From contig NZ_JAEMHM010000007.1 in NCBI RefSeq assembly GCF_016458275.1, positions 186,001 through 250,000 on the forward strand: a DNA stretch of 64,000 bases, written 5' to 3'. Shown piece by piece: positions 17,077 through 26,013 of the stretch. The first letter of the stretch is position 1. Each line of letters opens with the position of its first letter. The notes beneath the pieces are model-generated. The model had not been told where the DNA came from. It did no database searches and saw only the letters and a list, made by a program, of their open reading frames with translations. This stretch comes from Geomesophilobacter sediminis. GTDB taxonomy: Bacteria; Desulfobacterota; Desulfuromonadia; Geobacterales; Geobacteraceae. The translations under genes were made by a program, and so were the position numbers.

Positions 17077-19056
17077 GTGAGGAAATTTCTCGTGGCCCTG
17101 GTGGCCGCACTGGCCCTGGCGGCCGGCAACGCCTACGGCGCCCTCATGTCGGGGAGTCTCTCCTTCATGGGGACGCTCAACAGCGACCTGATCGCCATCA
17201 ACGCCTTCAACGGCAACGCCTTCACCTGGAGCCTCGACGGCGACGCCGCGGCCGGCTGGACCTACAGCTATTCCTTCACTCCGTCGGGAAGCAACCGGGG
17301 CCCCGCCTTCATCAGCATCGAGACCGCCCCCGGCATCGGGGACCTGGCGCCGTCGTTTGCCTACGGCGGCACGGTGCCCGGCGCGGGGGTCCTCGCCACG
17401 CTCACCCCGACCTCGCCCCAGTTCACCCAGGACGTGAACATCGACTACCGGATCAACCGAAACGTCGCCGTCGCCGCCAGCAACACCCACGTCCCGGCGC
17501 TCGACCCGCTGACCGGGGCCGAGCCGTACGGCTACGAAGCCTGGCTCGGCTCTGGAGCGAGCGCGCTCCCGGTCCACGTGAATACGGTGCTGAACGGGCT
17601 GCAACTGGCTCTGCCCAGCCGGACCTACGGGATGACCAACGGTCCCTCCCAGCCCGGGCTCGTCACCGGATACAACGCGGGCGGCACCTCGTACCAGGTG
17701 GTGCTGAAGACCATGGCCGCCCCGATGTGGGGACGCTTCTACCTGGACGGCGGCGACTGGACCTCCAACAACGGCTGGCTGATGGCCTACAACCGGGAGT
17801 ACGACACCGCGGTCCGTCCCCCCTTCGTCCTCGGAACCAACCAGAGCGGCTGGATCCCGGTGCCGGGGGACAACATTCCGCCGGCCCTGCTGTCGACGGC
17901 CCCGGCGGACGGCGCCACCGGCGTACCGCTGGCAACGGCGATCACCATCACCTTCAGCGAGCCGGTCGATCCGGCCACGGTGACCGCCGCGAGCCTCACG
18001 GTGGCGAACCAGGTGAAGGTCCCCGGCACGGTGAGCTACGACGCGACCAGCCGGAGCGCCACCTTCACCCCGTCAACTCCCCTTATGACCGGCACCGCCT
18101 ACACCGTGACCTTAGCTTCCGGGGTGAAGGATCTCTTCGGCAATGCCATGGCGACGGGGCGGGTGTGGAGTTTCACCACCACGACGGCAAGCGACACCCC
18201 TCCGCCAGCGCCGCCGGCCGTGGTTGCCACCTTTCCCGCCGACGGGGCCACCGCGGTGGTGCCGGGCACCTTCCTCACGGCAACCTTCTCCAGTGACCTC
18301 GATCCGGCCACGATAAACGCCGCCACCTTTACCGTCGGCGGGGTCGCCGGCACCGTGAGCTACGACGCGACCAGCCGCACCGCTACCTTCGCCCCGGCAA
18401 CGCCGCTCCCCTACGGGACGCAGTTCACCGCGACCCTCGCCGCCGGCATTACGGGAATCGATGGCCAGTCCCTAAGCGCGGCCCGCTCCTGGAGCTTTAC
18501 CACGATGCCCGCCCCGGACCTCAACGCCCCGACGGTCCTGTCCCTTTCGCCGGGGAACGGAAGCCGCGGGGCCGGGGTGAAAGGAGCGCTGAGCGTCGCC
18601 TTCAGCGAGGCGCTCGATCCCGCCACCGTGAACGGCACGACCTTTACCCTGCAGGATCCCGCCGGACAGAGCGTCGACGGCACCGTCGCCTACCTTGCGG
18701 CCAGCAACACGGCCCAATTCATCCCGAGCGGGTCGCTTTCCTACTACGGGGCCTACACCGCCCGCCTCACCGGCGGGATCCGCGACCTCGCCGGCAACGC
18801 GCTGGCGCCCTTGACCTGGAGCTTCACGACACAGCCGCTCTACGGCGACCTGGACGGCAGCGGCGGAGTCCCCACCGTGGCCGATGCCCTTTTGGCCCTG
18901 CGCATTGCCGTCGGTCTGCAGGTGCCGACCGCCTACCAGCGGGCGGCGTGCGACGTGGCGCCGCTGGCGGGGGGGAAGCCGAGTCCGGACGGGAAGGTGG
19001 ACGGCGGCGATGTGATCGTGATCCTCAGAAGGGCCGTGGGACTGGATAACTGGTAG
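17077..19056 (+). CDS. secreted SbsA-type Ig-like protein with C-terminal dockerin-like module
   Basis: A 659-residue exported protein (signal peptide about 1-22, cut near NAYG-A). After an unassigned N-terminal domain (about 22-265) come three Big_5 (SbsA-type) Ig-like domains, each opening like PADGATGVPLATAITITFSEPVD and closing like RVWSFTT. The C-terminal 70 residues are dockerin-like: GDLDGSGGVPTVADALLALR and SPDGKVDGGDVIVILRRAVGL, nearly the same as the end of the giant at 5834-13099. GTG 17077 is preferred over GTG 17074 because of its spacing from GGAGGA. The cohesin-like lipoprotein gene lies 40 bp downstream. Confidence 0.85.
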   Translation: MRKFLVALVAALALAAGNAYGALMSGSLSFMGTLNSDLIAINAFNGNAFTWSLDGDAAAGWTYSYSFTPSGSNRGPAFISIETAPGIGDLAPSFAYGGTVPGAGVLATLTPTSPQFTQDVNIDYRINRNVAVAASNTHVPALDPLTGAEPYGYEAWLGSGASALPVHVNTVLNGLQLALPSRTYGMTNGPSQPGLVTGYNAGGTSYQVVLKTMAAPMWGRFYLDGGDWTSNNGWLMAYNREYDTAVRPPFVLGTNQSGWIPVPGDNIPPALLSTAPADGATGVPLATAITITFSEPVDPATVTAASLTVANQVKVPGTVSYDATSRSATFTPSTPLMTGTAYTVTLASGVKDLFGNAMATGRVWSFTTTTASDTPPPAPPAVVATFPADGATAVVPGTFLTATFSSDLDPATINAATFTVGGVAGTVSYDATSRTATFAPATPLPYGTQFTATLAAGITGIDGQSLSAARSWSFTTMPAPDLNAPTVLSLSPGNGSRGAGVKGALSVAFSEALDPATVNGTTFTLQDPAGQSVDGTVAYLAASNTAQFIPSGSLSYYGAYTARLTGGIRDLAGNALAPLTWSFTTQPLYGDLDGSGGVPTVADALLALRIAVGLQVPTAYQRAACDVAPLAGGKPSPDGKVDGGDVIVILRRAVGLDNW

Positions 19057-19096
19057 CCGCGGGAACCGGGCCTTAGGCCGGAAAAGGAGTCGGAAT

Positions 19097-19582
19097 ATGA
19101 GATGGATGCTGCTCGGCGCACTGTTTCTCCTCGCGTTGTCCTGCGCAGGCTGCGGCAGTGCTGCGAGTTCCCCGCCGAACCGGGTGGTTTTGAAACTGAG
19201 CACCGGGAGTGCCGGGGCCGGCGCGGTACCGACCATCGGGGACCTCGCCCTCCAGCTCACGTTGCCGCCGGGAGTCTCGGTCGCCGTGGCTTCCGACGGC
19301 TCCGGCCAGACCGCGGAGGGGGTGGTTGCGGTCAGCGGAACGGCGGCGGCGCCCAACACCGTCGCCTTGGCTAAGTACTCCGCCGTGACCGGACTGGTGA
19401 CCCTGCAGATCGTCAAGTCCGACGGTTTCCCGCCGGGGGAGTTCGCCACGGTCACCTGCGACGTTGCCCCGGGAGCCTCCCCGGCCAGCGCCGGCTTCGA
19501 CATCACCGACTTCGCCGCCTTCGATCTGGCCGGTAATGCCATTTCGGGGCTCGCCGCCGCTTTCCATGTGGAAGTGCCCTGA
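19097..19582 (+). CDS. small lipoprotein with cohesin-like domain
   Basis: A 161-residue lipoprotein (lipobox SCAGC, Cys19). Apart from the anchor it is a single beta-rich domain homologous to the C-terminal domain of the lipoprotein at 13171-14328 (shared LPPGV, AKY, GFP-G-F-T-C-VAPG). Its position just after a dockerin-bearing exoprotein repeats the arrangement at 12.9-14.3 kb and supports a lipid-anchored receptor for that protein. AAAAGGAGT is the ribosome site. The cohesin assignment is by fold pattern and context, not strong sequence identity. Confidence 0.7.
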   Translation: MRWMLLGALFLLALSCAGCGSAASSPPNRVVLKLSTGSAGAGAVPTIGDLALQLTLPPGVSVAVASDGSGQTAEGVVAVSGTAAAPNTVALAKYSAVTGLVTLQIVKSDGFPPGEFATVTCDVAPGASPASAGFDITDFAAFDLAGNAISGLAAAFHVEVP

Positions 19583-19598
19583 AGGAGAACAGCTGATT

Positions 19599-21815
19599 TT
19601 GAGGAAAGGTCGTAGCGGTTCACTAAGAGGTTTTCGATTCCCGGGGAGCGGCGTCATGCTGACGGCCATCATGGTTGCCCTGCTTGCCTGGCCCGGCGGG
19701 GACGCCCATGCGATGGGGACTCCCGAGGACCAGAGCGAGGACATCTTCACCCTCGGTGAGGTCGTGGTCTCCGGGAAACTCGACGCGGTGGAGGCGGCCC
19801 AGACGGTCCACGTCATCACCGCCGAGGAAATCCGGAAAGCCGGATCGAGGACCCTGGACGAGGCGCTGAACCTCCTGTCCGACGTCGGCGTGCAGGTGGG
19901 GAACGAAGGGGTGCCCCGGGTGGACATCCGTGGCTTCCGTACCCGGCACGTCCTGCTCCTTTTGGACGGCGTGCCGATGAACTCGAGCTTCGACCAGCAG
20001 TTCGATCCCTCCACCATTCCCGTCGAGAACATCGCCAAGATCAAGGTAACCGCCGGTGCCAGCTCGGTGCTGTACGGCCAGGGGGGGCTGGGCGGGGTGA
20101 TCAACATCATCACCAAGAAGGGGAAGGAGGGGGTGAGCGGGATGACCTCGTTCGAGTCGGGGGACGGCCAGCCCTACCTCGCCAAGGGGAGCGTATCCGG
20201 CGGCAGGGGGATGTTCGACTTCTTCGCAAGCGGCAGCGTCTTTCATCGGGACCATTTTCCCTTGGCGCGTAGTTTTTCGGCCAGCCCGGAGGAGGCGGCG
20301 GGGTATCGCAAAAACAGCGACAACACCCGCGATAATGCCTTCTTCAACGTCGGGTTTACCCCGAACAGCGACCTGACCATCGCCCTGACCGGCAGTTGGG
20401 TCCAGGGGGGATACGGCAAGCCCGCCAGCGCCATCAACAACAAGTTCGATCCCTACGCGCCGCCGGCCCGTTTCGGCCGGGTCGACTGGTACGAGGGATA
20501 CACCCTGCAGCTCGCCGCCGACTACGCCATCTCACCCGCCCTCACGGTCCGGTCGAGCATCTTCTACAACCAGATCGACCAGGACAACAACCAGTACGAC
20601 GACGACAACTACGGGGAGATCTCGACCGGTCGCCCGGACGCCCAGCAGCCCTGGCTGATCGATCCGACCAATCCGAACGTCCCCAATTCCTTCAAGCTCC
20701 GCAACCGGGGCATCACCCGCGGGATTTCCCTGCAGCCGAAATACGATCTGGGGCACTCCGGGACGGTGACGCTGGGGCTCTCCGCGGAGTGGGATTCCTG
20801 GGACGGGCGCGGGTTGGTGAAGCCGGGAGGGCAGGGGGGCAACGGCGGCGGGTCCCAGGGCGGTTACGGGGTCGGCGGAGGAAGCCCGCCGTACCTCTTG
20901 AACCCGGTGCACGACAGTGCCGACGTCTACCTCTACTCCGCGGCGCTTGAATACTCGGTCCTGCCGACCGCTCGCTCGGGATTCACGGCCGGCTACGCCC
21001 ATCACTGGCAGCAGCAAGGGGGCTCGGTGTCCCAGCTCGCCAGCCAGAACGACCTGGCCGCCCGGCCGGCGCAGCAGGCGCAGGCTCTTTTGGACGACTA
21101 CAGCGTCTCAGTCAGCTCCTATTACGACGCCACCCAATCCACCCGCCTGAAGGCGGCTTTCATGCGCAACATCCGGTTCCCCTCCTTAAGCCAGCTCTAC
21201 CTGAGGGACACCGACAACCCCAACCTGCGCCAGGAGGTGGTCTACCATTACCAGCTGGGGATGGAGCAAAAGCTCCCCGGCGAGAGCCAGTTCAGCTTCG
21301 AGGGGTTCCGCAGCGACCTGCATAACGTGATCGTCATCGATCAGAACGTGGTCCCGGCGCGCAACGAGAATTTTTCCCTGTACCGCTTCACCGGGTTCGA
21401 AACCTCGCTGGAGAGCCGGCTCCTCCCCAAACTGGCCCTGCGGGGGAGCTACACCTTCAACCGGTCCCAGGACCTATCCGGAGTGGGGCGGGACGAGGTG
21501 CAGTACGTTCCGCGGGACAAGGCCGTTTTTACCGGCAAGTACGATTTCGACTCCGGGCTGACCCCCTTCGTATCCCTGGTCTACGTCGCCAATTCGTACG
21601 TCTACTCCAAGCAGCAGATCGCCACCGTGACCAAAGCGAAGCTCGCCGACTACGCCGTGGTGAGCGTGAAGCTGACCCAGAAGCTCTACAAGGACAAACT
21701 CCAGATCTACGTGGGGGCGGACAACCTTTTCAACGTCGAATACGAACAGAGCTACGGCGTGCCCCGGCCGGGCCGGCTTATCTACGGCGGCTTCGAGTAC
21801 CGTTTCGGCAGCTGA
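19599..21815 (+). CDS. TonB-dependent outer-membrane receptor
   Basis: A 738-residue receptor. A TTG start with GAAGGAGA ahead gives a charged N-region and signal peptide (about 1-38). The TonB box region is IFTLGEVVVSGK, followed by a plug domain (about 50-165: AEEIRKAGSRTLDEALNLL, VDIRGFRTRHVLLLLDGVP, GASSVLYGQGGLGGVINIITKK). A 22-strand-type barrel follows, ending in GGFEYRFGS with an aromatic near the end. A Gly-rich loop lies near residues 405-435 (GGQGGNGGGSQGGYG). The substrate is unknown; the plug resembles siderophore/cobalamin receptors. It sits between two cohesin-like proteins, which suggests the surface assembly serves uptake. Confidence 0.9.
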   Translation: MRKGRSGSLRGFRFPGSGVMLTAIMVALLAWPGGDAHAMGTPEDQSEDIFTLGEVVVSGKLDAVEAAQTVHVITAEEIRKAGSRTLDEALNLLSDVGVQVGNEGVPRVDIRGFRTRHVLLLLDGVPMNSSFDQQFDPSTIPVENIAKIKVTAGASSVLYGQGGLGGVINIITKKGKEGVSGMTSFESGDGQPYLAKGSVSGGRGMFDFFASGSVFHRDHFPLARSFSASPEEAAGYRKNSDNTRDNAFFNVGFTPNSDLTIALTGSWVQGGYGKPASAINNKFDPYAPPARFGRVDWYEGYTLQLAADYAISPALTVRSSIFYNQIDQDNNQYDDDNYGEISTGRPDAQQPWLIDPTNPNVPNSFKLRNRGITRGISLQPKYDLGHSGTVTLGLSAEWDSWDGRGLVKPGGQGGNGGGSQGGYGVGGGSPPYLLNPVHDSADVYLYSAALEYSVLPTARSGFTAGYAHHWQQQGGSVSQLASQNDLAARPAQQAQALLDDYSVSVSSYYDATQSTRLKAAFMRNIRFPSLSQLYLRDTDNPNLRQEVVYHYQLGMEQKLPGESQFSFEGFRSDLHNVIVIDQNVVPARNENFSLYRFTGFETSLESRLLPKLALRGSYTFNRSQDLSGVGRDEVQYVPRDKAVFTGKYDFDSGLTPFVSLVYVANSYVYSKQQIATVTKAKLADYAVVSVKLTQKLYKDKLQIYVGADNLFNVEYEQSYGVPRPGRLIYGGFEYRFGS

Positions 21816-21831
21816 TGGTGAGGTGATTTCG

Positions 21832-23115
21832 ATGCATATCCGGCAACTGTTTTCAGGCTTTCCCCTCTGGGCTGCCTTGCTGTTGGCTTCGGGGCCAGCC
21901 TTCGCCACTCCCGCGGTGCGTCTCACCTTCGTGGGGAACAACACCTTCGTCCTGAGCGGTGCCAATTTCGAGAGGGTCGGGCGGGTCGAGCTCTCCTTCG
22001 CCTACGATACCGCGCTGTTGACCAACCCCCGGGCGACTCCCAAGGCTACCTTTCCCGGGGCGAGCCTGACTCAAGGGGACGACGCCGGAGGAAACGTCGG
22101 ACTGACGGTCGTGTCGGACCAGCCGATGACCGGCTCCGGCCCGTTGGGCACCATCGCCTTCGACGCGGCCGGAGACTCGTCCGGGGCGATCACCGCCCTG
22201 AACGGGAAGGTTTTTTCCGCTAACGGCGAACGTCTTCCGGTTTTCTTCTCGGTGACCAACCCGACCCCGCAGCTTGACCCGAACGATCCCGACGATGAAC
22301 CGATGATCCGGGAGCGGGAACGCAAAGGGGAGACGGCGCGGGGAGGGGGCGTCTCCTACGTTCCGCCCGAAGCGGCGGCCGCGCCGCAAGGCTCCGGGCC
22401 GGACGGCGCTTCGGCAGCGACCGAAACCGCGGCCGCAGGTGGTGCGTCCCTCGATCCGGCGCCATCTCCGGGCCAAGCCGCAGCGCGGGATGGTGGCCAG
22501 CCGGGGGATGGCCATCCCGTAAGTGTCCTGGAACGCTTGCATCGCTTTGCCGGCGAGCGGACCGTGCAAAGCCTGATCGCGCTCTTCCAACCCGAATCCT
22601 CCGCGCGGTTTACCCAAAATCCCGCGGTCGCGATCGCCGATGGAAGCACTCCGGTGCGGGTGACGGTAACCGGCGTCTCCCCGGGCCTGGCCCCTCGGTT
22701 CACCTTCAACTCGGCACGGTACCGTTCGCACCGAAAGCTCGCCGACGATGCCTGGCTGGTGGAGGCGGTTCCGGATAAGGGGGCACTTCGTGCCGAAATC
22801 ACCGTTTTCGAGGGTGAACGACAACGCCAGGTCCCGCTGGTGGCGGCACCGGCGGTGCGGGTGGATCTGATTACGCCGGGGAAGGTGACGGAGGCGGATT
22901 TCGAGCTGTTTCTCAGCGAGCGCGGGACGGCTGAACACCCGGCTCACGACCTGAACGGAGACGGTCGGCGCGATTACCTGGATGACTACATCTTCACCGC
23001 CAATTACCTCGCCCAACGGGCCGCAGGGACGGGGACGGTCGATCCAGGAAAAGAGGCCGCAATCTCTTCACCTGAAGATGGGACTGGCAAGGCACTGGCC
23101 GGAGGGAGCCGGTGA
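21832..23115 (+). CDS. secreted cohesin-domain protein with dockerin-like segment
   Basis: A 427-residue exported protein (signal peptide about 1-23). Residues 25-140 form the clearest cohesin-like domain in the window: FVLSGANFERVGRVELSFAY, DTALLTNPRATP, SGPLGTIAFDAAGDSSGAIT. A low-complexity linker (about 145-240) leads to a middle beta domain. A single dockerin/EF-hand-like repeat follows near 360-390, DLNGDGRRDYLDDYIFTANY. Carrying both module types would let it link partners. It starts 17 bp after the receptor stop, so it is probably in the same operon. ATG 21832 is chosen for AGGTGA spacing and signal peptide. Confidence 0.8.
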   Translation: MHIRQLFSGFPLWAALLLASGPAFATPAVRLTFVGNNTFVLSGANFERVGRVELSFAYDTALLTNPRATPKATFPGASLTQGDDAGGNVGLTVVSDQPMTGSGPLGTIAFDAAGDSSGAITALNGKVFSANGERLPVFFSVTNPTPQLDPNDPDDEPMIRERERKGETARGGGVSYVPPEAAAAPQGSGPDGASAATETAAAGGASLDPAPSPGQAAARDGGQPGDGHPVSVLERLHRFAGERTVQSLIALFQPESSARFTQNPAVAIADGSTPVRVTVTGVSPGLAPRFTFNSARYRSHRKLADDAWLVEAVPDKGALRAEITVFEGERQRQVPLVAAPAVRVDLITPGKVTEADFELFLSERGTAEHPAHDLNGDGRRDYLDDYIFTANYLAQRAAGTGTVDPGKEAAISSPEDGTGKALAGGSR

Positions 23116-23263
23116 CGGCCCGGTTGCTGGTTGCTGGATCCTTCACGATTGAGAACGGGAGGTTTTCGACGGTCTATCGTTATATGCGTTGCTATATATC
23201 GCTTTTGCTTCGGACCTGTTTTGCAATGGAAGATCAGGAAGTTAACTGACAAAGGAGAAGAAG

Positions 23264-24076
23264 ATGAGAAAGCTGATGGCTTTGTTTTTCGCTCTGCTGG
23301 TTCTTACGGCAGGGACCGCTGCCTGGGCAAGTTTTGGCGCCCTGACCCTGTCGGCTAACCACCACGTACCCCTCCAGGTTTCCAACGATGCGGGGATCAA
23401 GTTCGACTACGACTACCTCCTCTACGGAAATCCGCAGGGTACCTACTACCTCAAGGCGGACGGCGGCGGGCTCAACCAGCTGCACATCACCACCGACACC
23501 TCCAATCTCAGTGGGCAGGTGACGACGCTGAACTCACCGACCACCACCCCCTCGGGGACCTTTTACCTGCCGACCACCGGGGGGCGTGGGTACAATGACG
23601 ACGTGATCCTGATGGTGTCGGTGAAGGGGCCGGTGCCTGACGATTTTGCCGTCACCATCACCGCGACCGGCTACACCTGGACTCCGAGCACCTCGGTGCC
23701 GACTCCGAGCGCCAGCGATCACCAGCAGACCTTGAGCCAGACCTTCTACAAGTCGGACCTTATCTATGCGGCAAGCGTCTACAAACCCGGCCCCGGCACC
23801 ACGTGGACCCTGCCGCTTTTCTACGGCCAGAATACCGGGGACTCCTCCACCGCCGAGTACTACATGTTCATCGATCTCGGCGCCGGTAACATTTCCGGCA
23901 GCTACATCGATCAGGGCGCGGTGAAGGTCGACTATGCCTTCACCGATCTGAGCACCACCGCGTCCTTCAACGTTTTCAGCTGGTGCCTTGCGTCCAACCA
24001 GGGTGAAGGGATCAACTGGACCCAGCAGACCTCCGGTACGGGATCTTCCGGCTACACCGTGAACTACACCCCGTAA
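23264..24076 (+). CDS. secreted protein of unknown function
   Basis: A 270-residue exported protein with a good signal peptide (1-22, cut after AWA). The mature part is rich in Thr, Tyr, Ser and Gly with few charges, suggesting an all-beta extracellular protein. I recognise no family. AAAGGAGAAGAAG is a strong ribosome site. A strong terminator lies 25 bp after the stop and closes the surface-protein cluster. It may be the final member of that set, or its own unit, since the 148-bp gap before it is AT-richer than its surroundings. Confidence 0.75.
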   Translation: MRKLMALFFALLVLTAGTAAWASFGALTLSANHHVPLQVSNDAGIKFDYDYLLYGNPQGTYYLKADGGGLNQLHITTDTSNLSGQVTTLNSPTTTPSGTFYLPTTGGRGYNDDVILMVSVKGPVPDDFAVTITATGYTWTPSTSVPTPSASDHQQTLSQTFYKSDLIYAASVYKPGPGTTWTLPLFYGQNTGDSSTAEYYMFIDLGAGNISGSYIDQGAVKVDYAFTDLSTTASFNVFSWCLASNQGEGINWTQQTSGTGSSGYTVNYTP

Positions 24077-24101
24077 GGAAACTCACGGTCCGAAGTGTGA
24101 A

Positions 24102-24149
24102 CGGGCCGTCCCAGTCGAGTGCGATTCGACCGGGGCGGCCCGATTTTTT
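24102..24149 (+). terminator. intrinsic terminator after the surface-protein cluster
   Basis: A long GC-rich stem (arms 24102-24118 and 24126-24142, one mismatch) with a 7-nt loop, followed by six T residues at 24144-24149. Confidence 0.85.
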
Positions 24150-24565
24150 GCCAGGGACAGACAATGGCAGGAAGCGACCAAATGCAAACCAGTGGGAGCG
24201 GAGGCGCGGTCTTTCCGCAAGCTGACGTTATGAGAGGTAGTAAGATCGCGCCGGCGGATGACGGTCAAGCCGCGTTGGCGGCTGGAAAGCACACGGCCGG
24301 ACCAGGGCATGTCCTGGCACGGCCGTGAGGAAGGCGATCTTTAAGCAGAAAGAAGGGTGTGCTGCACAAAAGGGTGCTGAGTCTATCCCGGGGGGGCTGC
24401 GTGAAAAACGATTAGTTATTTTTTGGTTGGTTTTGTCGCTGTTTCCCAGTACATTCCGGGGCAATTAGTTGAGTCGGCGGCGCCCCCAGGGCGGCGCCGC
24501 ATGCCAGGTCCACGCGGCCGCACTGCCGGTTATGTTGCACCTGCCAACCCGTTTCCTGGTGAGAG
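24150..24565 (+). other. intergenic region with structured hairpins
   Basis: 416 bp without a convincing gene. It holds a nested hairpin at 24292-24327 (outer 8-bp and inner 5-bp stems), a smaller stem just before it (24268-24283), and a GC-rich inverted repeat near 24477-24502. It lies upstream of the Cys-rich protein and copper-receptor genes, so it may contain their promoter and a leader RNA. I matched it to no known riboswitch. Confidence 0.35.
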
Positions 24566-25057
24566 ATGCCCACTCCGGTCAAGGTCAAAAACTCGCGACG
24601 CCGCACCTTCGCCGCTTTGCTGGCCGTTCTCTACCTCTGCATCTTCCTCGCGCCGCTGGTCCCGGTGGGGTTGCCGGGCGGCACGCCCCTGGTGAGCGAA
24701 TGCAGCGGTGACTGCGACATCTGCGGCTGTTCGCCGGAAATGCGGGCCTCGGGGAGCTGCTGTTGCGCCAAGAAACGGCACGCCCTGGAAACGCAGCAGA
24801 TCCAGGACCAGGACCTGGACGATAAACCGGACTGCTGCAAAAAGAAGAAGTCGTCGCAAACCGTCATTTCCTGCGCCTGCCCCCTGGGGGGCGGCAAGTC
24901 CAAGCTCCTCGTATCCTCGGAAGGATCCGAGCTCCTTCCCTTTTACTTCCCGGGGAACTTCGGTACCCGCCAAGGGGTAACCGACTTCACCGACCATCCG
25001 CACCGCATGACCTCGCGCTACGGCGAGCCCCCCGATCCCCCTCCCGATCTTGCCTGA
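24566..25057 (+). CDS. Cys-rich exported protein, possible copper binder
   Basis: A 163-residue protein with a charged N-terminus and one hydrophobic segment (about 13-35: signal peptide or anchor). The next 70 residues hold eleven cysteines, including ECSGDCDICGC, SCCCAKK, DCCKKKK and SCAC. Clustered CC, CCC and CxxCxC motifs suggest binding of soft metals. It is the first gene of the set containing tonB and an OprC-like copper receptor. I recognise no named family. The copper role is inferred from cysteines and neighbours. Confidence 0.65.
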   Translation: MPTPVKVKNSRRRTFAALLAVLYLCIFLAPLVPVGLPGGTPLVSECSGDCDICGCSPEMRASGSCCCAKKRHALETQQIQDQDLDDKPDCCKKKKSSQTVISCACPLGGGKSKLLVSSEGSELLPFYFPGNFGTRQGVTDFTDHPHRMTSRYGEPPDPPPDLA

Positions 25058-25172
25058 CCTTCCCCCACAACCGTTTTCCGTGCTGCACTGACACATATCA
25101 GCGGCACTGCTCCTTTGACCGGCGCAGCGCACCGTAGCGGTGCGTCTGTGTCTTTTCTCGGAGAAAAACGAC

Positions 25173-25964
25173 ATGTCCCAGCCGGTCAAATGTCTTGGCC
25201 TGTCGCTGATGCTACACGCCGTCGCGGTGGCGTTCATCCCGCTTCTCGTCTCCCGGAGCCCGGAGCGCAGACCCGATCCGGTCCTGGTAGTGCTGGAAAG
25301 CTCCCTGCCCACGGAGGTGAGGCCGGGACGATCGGTCCCTGCGACCACGCCGGCCAAGGTGCGCCCGGCAACGCCCCGGGCAACGGGTCCCGATCCGGTC
25401 CGCAACGGAAGGCAGACGGTCGGGCCGCGCCAGGCGGTTTCGGAAGAACCGGCCGTGGTACCCGTTAGCCATGCCCGGCCGGCCCGGGTGCCGCCGAACC
25501 TTCCGGAGGCACCGCAGCCGGCCGCATCGCCTGCCGAGGTGTCCGCGGCACTTGGCCGCGCAACCGAAATCTCGGCCGCCGTGGTCCCCGGAAAGGAATC
25601 GGCCCGGGCCTCCTCCAGAGAAGCGGGGCGAGGCGCACCTCGGCACGCTGCGGCTCCGGCCCCGCCTGCTGCGGCCGGGGAACCGCAGCGCTACCAGGAG
25701 GAGAATTACGGCTACCTCAGGGACCGCGTCCAGAAACACCTGGAATACCCCCCTCTTGCCCGACGCATGCGGTGGAGCGGCCGGGTCGTGGTTTCCTTCA
25801 CCGTCGGGACCGACGGCAACGTCGACAAGGTTCGGGTCGTGGAGAGTTCCGGGCACGCGGTTTTGGACCAATGCGCGACGCAGGCGGTCCGAAAGGCGGC
25901 GCCGTTTCGAAAACCGGTCCGGCCGGCCGAGATTGTCCTGCCGGTCGGCTTTGAGCTGAAGTAG
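25173..25964 (+). CDS. energy transducer TonB (second copy)
   Basis: A 263-residue TonB-family protein: membrane anchor (about 7-24), Pro/Ala/Arg-rich spacer (about 30-175), C-terminal domain with HLEYPPLARRMRWSGRVVVS, VGTDGNVDKVRVVESSGHAV and ILPVGFELK. It ends 49 bp before the copper-receptor gene, so it probably energises that receptor. ATG 25173 follows a GGAG site with good spacing; the frame is open further upstream but without support. Confidence 0.85.
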   Translation: MSQPVKCLGLSLMLHAVAVAFIPLLVSRSPERRPDPVLVVLESSLPTEVRPGRSVPATTPAKVRPATPRATGPDPVRNGRQTVGPRQAVSEEPAVVPVSHARPARVPPNLPEAPQPAASPAEVSAALGRATEISAAVVPGKESARASSREAGRGAPRHAAAPAPPAAAGEPQRYQEENYGYLRDRVQKHLEYPPLARRMRWSGRVVVSFTVGTDGNVDKVRVVESSGHAVLDQCATQAVRKAAPFRKPVRPAEIVLPVGFELK

Positions 25965-26013
25965 CTCCAGCGGCAAGAACTCACAAAAACTATTAAAAAC
26001 CTAAGGAGAACGT

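Noticed and set aside
5834-23115. Cellulosome
   Set aside because: Cohesin- and dockerin-like modules are present, but no glycoside hydrolase, carbohydrate-binding module or scaffoldin with repeated cohesins is seen.
24150-24565. Cyclic di-GMP (GEMM) riboswitch
   Set aside because: The hairpins lack the conserved GEMM core sequence and the tetraloop-receptor pair.
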